NCBI GenBank assembly: GCA_937893145.1
Contig: CALBJW010000115.1
Span: 1 to 18,559, forward strand
Direction: 5' to 3'
Length of the DNA: 18,559 bases
Origin: an uncultured Prevotellaceae bacterium
GTDB taxonomy: Bacteria > Bacteroidota > Bacteroidia > Bacteroidales > Bacteroidaceae
Shown here: positions 6,597 through 12,848 of the stretch, one piece after another
Numbering within the stretch: the stretch's first letter is position 1
Layout: the number at the start of each line of letters is the position of its first letter
The notes under the pieces: generated by a model
The model's database searches: none
Told to the model about the DNA's origin: nothing
The model's input: only the letters and a program-made list of their open reading frames with translations
Made by a program: the position numbers and the translations under genes

Positions 6597-7808
6597 ATGA
6601 ACACATACGATAATTACAATTTCGATCAATTAGTATCACAGATACAAACTGCAAACGAGGCACTGCAGAACAATGCACGACTCGTCATCAATCGTCATGT
6701 CACAGCAAAGGCATGGCTCACAGGGTATTATATAGTGGAGTATGAGCAGAAGGGAAGTGACAGGGCTAAGTATGGAGAAAAACTCATCTTTGAATTGTCA
6801 ATGCGACTTGGCAAACGCAACTTCAGTACCACCAATCTGAAAATCTACAGACAATTTTATTTGACCTATCCCTCTCTATTAACAGAAGTCGGGAAGTTTA
6901 TATTAGCTTATGCATCGATTGGTCAGTCGCTGACTGACTTGTTGCAACTACCAGAGAATAAGCAAAATAAGAAAAGTCAGTCACTGACTGACCAATTCAT
7001 GCCAATTGCACAATCCAATACAAATGGACAATCAGTGACTGCCCAATTCAAGGGTGTATCCTCAGAGCTGCTTTTCAATCGACTCTCATTCACCCATCTT
7101 GCAGCCATACTTCCCATCAAGGATCCCCTTCAGCGAGCTTTCTATGAGACAATGGCTATTCGTGGCACATGGAGCGTACGCGAGTTGCAACGCCAGATAG
7201 ATTCAAACTATTATGTGCGTAGTGGTTGGAGTCAGAAGCCTGAAGCCTTAGCAGACCTTGTGGACGGCAAAGCAGAACAGTCATCACTTGTGCTTGACAT
7301 TAAGTCACCTTTCACATTCGAGTTCCTTGGTATAGCGGCAAAAGATGTGGTAGAGGAGTCTGACCTTGAAACAGCACTGCTTGATCATCTGCAGGATTTC
7401 ATTCTTGAACTGGGCATGGGTTTCTGTTTCGAAGAGCGACAGAAGAAGATGCTCATTGATGACCGATACTTCAAGGCAGACCTTGTGTTCTATCATCGCA
7501 TCCTAAAACGTCATGTCATCATAGAGCTGAAAGCCAATCGCCTCGACTATGCTGATACAGCCCAACTGAAGATGTACCTCGCCTATTATCGCAAGAATAT
7601 CATGATGCCCGATGATAATCCTCCAGTCGGCATACTTATGTGTTCGGAAGTAGGTCAGGAGATGGCAGAATACACACTTCTCGACCTTGATGAGGATGTT
7701 TTTGTCTCAAAATACGAACTTAGTGTACCTTCAAAAGAACGTATGACAGAGTTCTTGCGGAAGGAAAATGAAGGGATGAACTCAATTGGCAACAAGCTAA
7801 GGTTCTAA
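6597..7808 (+). CDS. YhcG/DUF1016-family PD-(D/E)XK nuclease
   Basis: The 403-aa protein has an N-terminal DUF1016 helical domain (about 10-200). Family-typical segments are the start-proximal VNR-like motif (here VINRHVTAKAWLTGYYIVEYEQ, residues about 30-51, quoted in part: VTAKAWLTGYYIVEYEQ) and LGKRNFSTTNL. The C-terminal nuclease domain (about 235-380) shows D295 in FKADLVFYH and E310-x-K312 in VIIELKANR, the PD-(D/E)XK active site. Length and layout are those of an intact protein. YhcG-like proteins are often found near restriction-modification and other defence genes, but their activity is poorly characterised. Between the domains (110-152) lies a three-fold repeat, QSLTD, QSLTD, QSVTA. 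It has its own promoter, 61 bp after the WYL gene. Confidence 0.85.
   Translation: MNTYDNYNFDQLVSQIQTANEALQNNARLVINRHVTAKAWLTGYYIVEYEQKGSDRAKYGEKLIFELSMRLGKRNFSTTNLKIYRQFYLTYPSLLTEVGKFILAYASIGQSLTDLLQLPENKQNKKSQSLTDQFMPIAQSNTNGQSVTAQFKGVSSELLFNRLSFTHLAAILPIKDPLQRAFYETMAIRGTWSVRELQRQIDSNYYVRSGWSQKPEALADLVDGKAEQSSLVLDIKSPFTFEFLGIAAKDVVEESDLETALLDHLQDFILELGMGFCFEERQKKMLIDDRYFKADLVFYHRILKRHVIIELKANRLDYADTAQLKMYLAYYRKNIMMPDDNPPVGILMCSEVGQEMAEYTLLDLDEDVFVSKYELSVPSKERMTEFLRKENEGMNSIGNKLRF
6922..6992. repeat. Two identical-arm palindromes inside the YhcG-like gene
   Basis: GTCAGTC and GACTGAC flank a 3-nt loop at 6922-6938 and again at 6976-6992, exactly 54 bp (18 codons) apart. A third, imperfect copy is near 7028. 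They encode the QSLTD repeats in the domain linker. Confidence 0.7.
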
Positions 7809-7968
7809 GTTCAAAATTTGTACTTTGCAAGAGATTGCCGTCCTTCGTATTGTGCAAGCAAAATCCACAGCCACTATAAAATGGCAGACGAGGTTGAACC
7901 AGAACTTATCAGACTTCTCCCTCCAAAAGGAGGAATTGATGAAGATAATTGATAAGGGCGAAGAGTAA
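7801..7968 (+). pseudogene. Orphan gene fragment between the nuclease gene and cas13b
   Basis: A 55-codon stretch without stops ends at TAA 7966-7968, but has no plausible start codon. The only ATG is 9 codons from the end. The translation looks like genuine protein: TLQEIAVLRIVQAKSTATI, then KWQTRLNQNLSDFSLQKEEL, then MKIIDKGEE. It reads as the helical C-terminal end of a lost gene. I do not recognise the family. It begins at a stop codon inside the end of the YhcG-like gene, in another frame. A truncated promoter-like TACTTTGCA lies at its start, so a deletion may have joined a promoter region to the tail of a former neighbour. It could be a chance ORF, though the amino-acid composition argues against that. 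Confidence 0.35.
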
Positions 7969-7997
7969 ACATCATGATATTTTGAAATAACAGCGAG

Positions 7998-8034
7998 TTT
8001 GTAAATAATTTGCAGAATAAACACCGTACCTTTT
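7998..8034 (+). promoter_or_regulatory. Promoter of cas13b
   Basis: TTTG boxes at 7998-8001 and 8009-8012 start 11 bp apart, and TACCTTTT at 8027-8034 starts 18 bp after the second. The layout copies the WYL and YhcG promoters, with one extra base and a weaker -7 box (TTTT in place of TTTG). The ATG is 38 bp downstream. A separate promoter means cas13b need not depend on readthrough from the nuclease gene. Confidence 0.6.
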
Positions 8035-8072
8035 CTTAAAAATATAATTAATCATATTACAATAAATGCATT

Positions 8073-11000
8073 ATGGATAATCATTATAAGTTACCCGAAG
8101 TGTGTATTACAGATAAAAAATATCTGTATGGAACTTATATAGAGATGGCTTTTCACAATATGTTCCAAACCATGAACCACATTTACAGCAAAGTTCTTGG
8201 ACGGGATGACATTACTTATGCACTCGAAGAGGCAAAGAAAGGAAGCGATCAGGACTTTGCTCAATATAACTTGTGGAAGAAGATGATTGATTCGCTCCAC
8301 TATGCAGAGAAAGAAGAGGAAAAACTAAGAGCTGTTGAATTGCTATACAAGCATTTCCCTTTTTTAGAGCCCTTCGTCGATAATTTCGTGAAACAGAGAT
8401 ATAAGAAGGAGAACAAGAAGACAGAGCATGATGCTTACGAGGACTTTGATGTACATAATGAGCAGGATAATGTTTACTATGTACTTGAAGCGGTTTCTAC
8501 AATCATTCGTGAACTTAGAAATGAGTTCTCACACTATCTATTTTATCCATCAGACACTCAGCTACGACATTTTGCAAAATACGAGCAACAAATTCTTCAT
8601 TGCTTAAAGAACACATTTGATGGTGCTCGCAGAGTAACAAAAAGTCGCTTCGGTCTTACAGACCAGCAGGTTGAGTGCGCAATGCGATTTACTAAGCCTA
8701 AGTCTTTCAAAGATAAGCCAAAGGAAAACCAAACCTACAGGTACCGAATGGCGGATGTAGAGATCGTGAATGGCAAGTATATTATGCACTTTACTGAATT
8801 TGGCATATTCTTTCTCATTTGTCTATTCTTGGAAAAAAGATATGTGAAGATTTTCAGTGACAAACTCAAACTGGTTTCAAAGCAAGATCAGGGAGTAATC
8901 CTGGAGATGGCAAGTATTTATTCTATCAGAATGCATGCAAAGAGAATTACAAGCGAGCGTAATATCGATGCTTTTGCTCTTGATATGATTAACGAAATCC
9001 GTAAATGCCCAGAAGAATTGTATGAGCTTCTAAATGAAAAGGACAAGGCAAAGTTCAAAGTTCCTGCAGGTTTGGCTGAGGATGGTATCACAGACGAAGC
9101 ATTCATGGTTAGAAAAGCAGGAAGAGACCGTTTCCACTATTTTGTGATGAAATATATAGATGAGAACAAACTCTTTGAGAATCTTCGTTTTCAAGTTTCT
9201 TTGGGAAAATACTTCTATGAATTTTATCCCAAGCAGTGTATTGACAGCACCTCGCAAGATAGAGTTCGTTCGCTGTGCAAGGACTTGTCTGGCTATGGTC
9301 GTTTGTCCGAAATAGAGAATGAGCGAACTTCTGTATGGAAAGGTATAATTCGCAATGTAGATGATGTCCATCGTAATGACATCACAGATCAACCATACAT
9401 AACAGACCATAAGGCAAACTATGTACTTAATGGAAATCGAATAGGACTGAAATTCATCGAGTCCAATCAACAGAAAGCACTCTATATGCCAGTGTTAACT
9501 GACGATGGAGCCATTAATCTGGCACCTGACTGTTGGTTGAGCAAATATGAACTTGCACCTTTAGCCTTTTTACTTCATTTGACAAGTGGTAAAGTTGCTG
9601 AACAGATAATTATTGATTACATTACTGCATACCGCAGTTTGTTTTCTGACATTGCAAGTGGCAAACTCGTTCCACAGCAAAATGAAATAACTCTTCGTAG
9701 TGTATTAAATTCTCGTTATGGAGGTCTTAATCTTGAGGACATTCCTAAGAAGCTTCAATGCTATCTGTTGAACAAGGATGAATCCATAGAGATAAGGTTC
9801 AAAGAATGGGCATCAACATTTGTTGACCGCATTTACCGATCAACACAAAAAAGAATAGAATCGTTCAACAATAAAGAACAGCAGATCCGAGATCCTAAGA
9901 ACAACAAGATTGGAAAGAAGAACCATGTAGCCTTGCGTGCAGGAGAAATTGCATCTTACCTTGCAAAGGATATGCTCTATTTCCAGCCAACCACAGACAA
10001 CGGACGCAATAAATTGACTGGATTGAACTATCGTGTGCTACAAGCTAACCTTGCCACATACAATGATGGAAACTTTGCCAGAATCAAAACTATACTTGCA
10101 AATGCCAGATTAATCAACAACGCAGATAGAGCTTTGGACAATCCTATACTTGCTACTGTATGCAAAGGTTCGCCGAAAGACATTTATCAGCTCTACAATG
10201 CATATCTTGCAGCCAAGAAAGAGTATTTGCAGAAGTGCATAATCAAGGGAAAATATCGTAATCTTCCTTTCTTACATGCTGACCGCATCAAGTGGCAAGA
10301 GAGAAATGAAGAGTACTATAAGGCACTTGCTGCACGATACATTAAGGACGAAAGCAAAGGTAGGTTCATAGACAGAGCTATCGAATTGCCTCGTGGACTT
10401 TTCAATAAGGCTATTATTAAGGCACTTACCCAAGGGGCATCAGCATCTGATGGCGAATTGAAGAATGTAGCATTTAATCCAGACAACAACATATCATACA
10501 TAATTAGATATTATCATACCCTCATCTCTGATGACTCCCTTCAAGGATATTATGGCTATAAGCGTCATTACAAATTGTTTGATGATTTAGCTAATGTTGT
10601 TGGAAGGAAAGCGTATAAATCACCAGAGGATATTGCAAGTATGTTACGAAGAAGCAAGGATGCTCAGGAGGAAAAGAATCGTGAAGTGGATGCGCTCATC
10701 AAGAAGGAGCTATGCAGTCAAAAGTACAATAGCAGAACTGGAAGATTTGTACAGGTTCATGAAGAGTCAAATCAAGAGGAAGATGCTACAAATATGTACA
10801 ACCACCTGAAGCAGATGAAAAAGACAGAAAGTGCTTTGAAGCAGTATCAACTTCAGGACATCATTCTATTCATGCTTGCAAAAGACATCTTGCTCTCTGA
10901 CAATAATGGTAGAAGCTCTGCTTTGGAAAGTGATGTGATAAACAAACTTAAACTTCGCACAATAGATGGCTTAGCTATATCCGAAAAAACCGTAGATGTA

Positions 11001-11504
11001 GAAGTTAAGGTTAAGGCGAAGAATGGAACAGAAAAGACTATTTCGCAAAAAGGTATAAAGTTTAAGGATTATCCTAAATTCTATAATTGTCTGTATGATC
11101 GCAGATTGCCATCTCTTCTTGAGCTTACCAAATCTTCATTGATAGATAAGGGCTTGTTAGATGCTGAGTTGGACAAATTTGATGCGGTACATCCTATGGT
11201 GATGCAAAGAGTTTTTAATTTCGAAAAAGACTATTATGCAACACATGGAAAAGATTTCAAGTATTTTTATGAAATGCTTGAATTGTTAGCCGTTAAAAAT
11301 AAGAGATTGGCTAATTCAATCAGAAATTGTTTTGCACATCTTTCTTACATAGAAGATCTTAGTTTTAAGGAAAAAATGGATTTTTCCCGAGATTTGGTCA
11401 ATGCTTATGATCAAGTCATGTCAGACTTGAAGAGCAAAGAACTATCTCAGAAAGCAGAAGTTATGGAAGATATGTTTGAAAAAATAGTAACTAAAAATGG
11501 ATAA
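8073..11504 (+). CDS. cas13b: Type VI-B CRISPR effector RNase Cas13b
   Basis: The 1143-aa length is right for Cas13b (about 1100-1200). Two R-x4-H HEPN motifs lie near the two ends, as only Cas13b arranges them. RNEFSH has R149 and H154 in a HEPN-like helix (VVSTIIRELR-type context), and RNCFAH has R1084 and H1089, 55 residues from the C-terminus. Both catalytic pairs are complete, so RNase activity is expected. The long helical middle contains many Lys/Arg-rich segments fitting crRNA binding. Cas13b processes its own pre-crRNA, and guide-activated HEPN cleavage is both specific and collateral. A matching 36-nt repeat array follows 76 bp after the stop on the same strand. No csx27 lies upstream and no csx28 downstream within the window, and there is no cas1 or cas2. 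The gene looks more A-rich than its neighbours by eye. Confidence 0.96.
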   Translation: MDNHYKLPEVCITDKKYLYGTYIEMAFHNMFQTMNHIYSKVLGRDDITYALEEAKKGSDQDFAQYNLWKKMIDSLHYAEKEEEKLRAVELLYKHFPFLEPFVDNFVKQRYKKENKKTEHDAYEDFDVHNEQDNVYYVLEAVSTIIRELRNEFSHYLFYPSDTQLRHFAKYEQQILHCLKNTFDGARRVTKSRFGLTDQQVECAMRFTKPKSFKDKPKENQTYRYRMADVEIVNGKYIMHFTEFGIFFLICLFLEKRYVKIFSDKLKLVSKQDQGVILEMASIYSIRMHAKRITSERNIDAFALDMINEIRKCPEELYELLNEKDKAKFKVPAGLAEDGITDEAFMVRKAGRDRFHYFVMKYIDENKLFENLRFQVSLGKYFYEFYPKQCIDSTSQDRVRSLCKDLSGYGRLSEIENERTSVWKGIIRNVDDVHRNDITDQPYITDHKANYVLNGNRIGLKFIESNQQKALYMPVLTDDGAINLAPDCWLSKYELAPLAFLLHLTSGKVAEQIIIDYITAYRSLFSDIASGKLVPQQNEITLRSVLNSRYGGLNLEDIPKKLQCYLLNKDESIEIRFKEWASTFVDRIYRSTQKRIESFNNKEQQIRDPKNNKIGKKNHVALRAGEIASYLAKDMLYFQPTTDNGRNKLTGLNYRVLQANLATYNDGNFARIKTILANARLINNADRALDNPILATVCKGSPKDIYQLYNAYLAAKKEYLQKCIIKGKYRNLPFLHADRIKWQERNEEYYKALAARYIKDESKGRFIDRAIELPRGLFNKAIIKALTQGASASDGELKNVAFNPDNNISYIIRYYHTLISDDSLQGYYGYKRHYKLFDDLANVVGRKAYKSPEDIASMLRRSKDAQEEKNREVDALIKKELCSQKYNSRTGRFVQVHEESNQEEDATNMYNHLKQMKKTESALKQYQLQDIILFMLAKDILLSDNNGRSSALESDVINKLKLRTIDGLAISEKTVDVEVKVKAKNGTEKTISQKGIKFKDYPKFYNCLYDRRLPSLLELTKSSLIDKGLLDAELDKFDAVHPMVMQRVFNFEKDYYATHGKDFKYFYEMLELLAVKNKRLANSIRNCFAHLSYIEDLSFKEKMDFSRDLVNAYDQVMSDLKSKELSQKAEVMEDMFEKIVTKNG

Positions 11505-11580
11505 TATGATGGTAAACAAGCAAATTCAATTTGGAAGTACTACTTCTATTACTTCATTTTTAGAATATTACTTTTAACAG
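11505..11580 (+). promoter_or_regulatory. Presumed CRISPR leader
   Basis: This 76-bp AT-rich gap separates the cas13b stop from the first repeat. It is the leader side because the degenerate repeat is at the far end of the array. No TAnnTTTG box is seen, so array transcription may depend on readthrough from cas13b. A 23-codon ORF (11506-11577) fits in it but is probably chance. Confidence 0.5.
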
Positions 11581-12010
11581 GTTGTGGAAGCCTTCGTTCT
11601 GGAAGGTAATAACAACGCCGTCAGCATAGCACTCTGCGAACTGATGGTTGTGGAAGCCTTCGTTCTGGAAGGTAATAACAACTGTGGTCTCTGCAGGTAT
11701 TGTATCCTTGTAGTTGTGGAAGCCTTCGTTCTGGAAGGTAATAACAACTAGTGTGAATAAAAATATATTAGTCTGCCGTTGTGGAAGCCTTCGTTCTGGA
11801 AGGTAATAACAACTTTCTCTGCAATCTCTTGTATCTTCCCCACGTTGTGGAAGCCTTCGTTCTGGAAGGTAATAACAACTTCGGCAGGAGTTAAATCCTT
11901 TCCGGGGAGTTGTGGAAGCCTTCGTTCTGGAAGGTAATAACAACTGTGAGAACTTCGATAATGCGTGACTGAGCGTTGTGGAAGCCTTCGTTCTGGAAGG
12001 TAATAACAAT
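11581..12010 (+). CRISPR. Type VI-B CRISPR array, 7 repeats and 6 spacers
   Basis: The 36-nt repeat starts GTTGTGGAAG and ends TAATAACAAC. Copies lie at 11581-11616, 11647-11682, 11713-11748, 11778-11813, 11844-11879, 11909-11944 and 11975-12010. The first six are identical, and the last ends in T instead of C. Spacers are 30, 30, 29, 30, 29 and 30 nt, the expected VI-B size. The repeat can pair GTTGT with ACAAC at its ends, and CCTTC with GAAGG around a GTTCTG loop inside. The orientation (GTTG first, CAAC last) matches known Cas13b repeats transcribed in the same direction as cas13b, giving crRNAs with the spacer 5' of the repeat. The altered last repeat marks the old, leader-distal end. 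Confidence 0.98.
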
Positions 12011-12028
12011 CTGATAAATACGAAAGTA

Positions 12029-12166
12029 ATGATATCTGGTATGACTACCGAGCAATTGCGGGAATTTGCACATCAAGCTAAAGCTGCCAGAAGCAAAGCG
12101 ATATAAGAAGCTCAAGAAATGATGCGAGAGGAAAGGGCAATGTCAAAATCGATGACCTTGGAATAA
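12029..12166 (+). pseudogene. Broken short ORF directly after the array
   Basis: From ATG 12029 the frame reads MISGMTTEQLREFAHQAKAA then RSKAI, meets TAA at 12104-12106, and continues in the same frame as EAQEMMREERAMSKSMTLE to TAA at 12164-12166. The composition on both sides of the stop is alike: charged, helical, Gln/Glu/Arg-rich. This suggests one gene end interrupted by a single-codon change such as CAA or GAA to TAA. The open frame also runs back through the last CRISPR repeat without a stop. I do not recognise the family. Confidence 0.35.
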
Positions 12167-12202
12167 ACTATTTTACACAAAATACATAATTTACCTCTCA
12201 TC

Positions 12203-12475
12203 CTCATGCGCTTTAACCTTTATTCATTGATACGCATATAGTTAGAGCACATGAAGAAGCCTTAAATCTTAAGGCAATCTTCATGCGACCTTAAGGCGTT
12301 CTTAAGGCGCATTCACGAGTTCTTGTCAGAAAGTATTATTTGGATAGTAACGCATGAAGGTCGCCATAAGGTCGCTATAAGGTCGCCTTAAGGTTTTGAC
12401 ATACTTCATGCGCCTTAAAATCCCGAAAACCAATCACTTAAACTTAAAACGCATGAAGATTGGGAAAAAGTGATG
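12203..12475. repeat. Cluster of interspersed inverted repeats (CTTCATGCG and CTTAAGG families)
   Basis: CTTCATGCG occurs at 12279-12287 and 12404-12412, and its complement CGCATGAAG at 12351-12359 and 12450-12458. Near matches lie at 12203-12210 and 12249-12257. CTTAAGG or its variants recur between them. ATGAAG (12251-12256) pairs with CTTCAT (12279-12284) around a perfect GCCTTAA-ATC-TTAAGGC palindrome (12259-12275). CGCATGAAG at 12351 pairs with CTTCATGCG at 12404. CCAATC (12430-12435) and ATCACTT have partners GATTGG and AAGTGAT further right. Confidence 0.75.
12357..12393. repeat. Three 11-bp tandem repeats (AAGGTCGCnnt)
   Basis: AAGGTCGCCAT, AAGGTCGCTAT and AAGGTCGCCTT follow one another, then a partial AAGG. 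The 11-bp period puts each copy on nearly the same face of the helix, as in binding-site arrays. Confidence 0.8.
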
Positions 12476-12495
12476 CAAAATCGTTTTTAAAAGGT

Positions 12496-12532
12496 GTCAG
12501 GTAGGAAAATTGGATGTATTTTTCTACCTGAC
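12496..12532. terminator. Strong hairpin, likely bidirectional terminator
   Basis: GTCAGGTAGGAAAA (12496-12509) pairs with TTTTTCTACCTGAC (12519-12532) over 14 bp with one G-T pair and a 9-nt loop. ATTAGTTTTTTC follows, giving a T-run on the plus strand. Confidence 0.65.
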
Positions 12533-12701
12533 ATTAGTTTTTTCAGGCTTATTTACGCGAAGGGGAAGTCCGACGAGTCGGATAAGTGTAAAGATAAGGA
12601 AGTGTGAGCAAGTACGACGGGACGGACACGGCTCAATGTCCTTATCTTTTCAATGATGTTCATTTACTCTGCTTCGATTAGTATGGATGCAGAAACTAAT
12701 G
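12532..12701 (+). ncRNA. Candidate structured RNA (or small inverted-repeat element)
   Basis: CATTAGTTTTT (12532-12542) is complementary to AGAAACTAATG (12691-12701), 11 bp with one G-T, and encloses the whole segment. Inside are a small hairpin TCCGA-CGAG-TCGGA (12569-12582) and a perfect 11-bp stem AAAGATAAGGA (12590-12600) with TCCTTATCTTT (12639-12649). That stem contains a further TGAGC/GCTCA pair (12605-12609 with 12631-12635). An intrinsic terminator follows at 12712. This nesting is what a free-standing RNA would show. The same ends could instead be inverted repeats of a small non-autonomous mobile element. No known RNA family is recognised and no promoter was identified. Confidence 0.4.
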
Positions 12702-12711
12702 AGAGAAGAAG

Positions 12712-12748
12712 AAAAAGTGAACCAAAGATTAACTGGTTCACTTTTTTT
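12712..12748 (+). terminator. Intrinsic terminator
   Basis: AAAAAGTGAACCA (12712-12724) and TGGTTCACTTTTT (12734-12746) form a perfect 13-bp stem with a 9-nt loop, followed by more T. It lies just before the Smr gene promoter and isolates that gene from the CRISPR region. The A-run on the left could let it work on the minus strand too. Confidence 0.85.
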
Positions 12749-12765
12749 GTGTGACTTCTTTTTAG

Positions 12766-12801
12766 TTTGCAAAAGATTTGCAATCTAACGCCGTACCTTT
12801 G
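12766..12801 (+). promoter_or_regulatory. Promoter of the DUF2027-Smr gene
   Basis: TTTG boxes at 12766-12769 and 12777-12780 start 11 bp apart, and TACCTTTG at 12794-12801 starts 17 bp after the second. The geometry is identical to the WYL and YhcG promoters. The ATG is 47 bp downstream. Confidence 0.7.
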
Positions 12802-12848
12802 CACCGTGATTTTAAAACAAGTGTTTAACTTTTAATCAATTCTCAGTT

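Larger units (their letters stand above)
12011..12765. other. Structured, gene-poor stretch behind the CRISPR array
   Basis: No intact gene is seen in these 755 bp. In order they hold a broken ORF (12029-12166), a cluster of CTTCATGCG and CTTAAGG motifs (12203-12475), a strong hairpin (12496-12532), a possible structured RNA (12532-12701) and a terminator (12712-12748). Each is listed separately. Confidence 0.7.

Noticed and set aside
11506..11577. 23-codon ORF between cas13b and the array (MMVNKQIQFGS...)
   Set aside because: Short, with no ribosome-binding site, and it lies within the presumed leader. Most likely chance.
11560..12009. 149-codon minus-strand ORF across the CRISPR array
   Set aside because: Its translation is just the reverse complement of the repeats and spacers, with the same peptide repeated at each copy.
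12408..12473. 21-codon ORF (MRLKIPKTNHLNLKRMKIGKK) in the repeat cluster
   Set aside because: It is made of the CTTAAA/GCATGAAG repeat motifs and has no ribosome-binding site.
12544..12660. Hammerhead ribozyme or other known RNA family in the structured segment
   Set aside because: The conserved CTGATGA and GAAA core of hammerheads is absent, and no tmRNA, SRP or RNase P landmarks were found.
11505..12848. A csx28-like gene downstream of cas13b
   Set aside because: No plus- or minus-strand frame in this interval is long enough or has an R-x4-H motif; the array starts 76 bp after cas13b.
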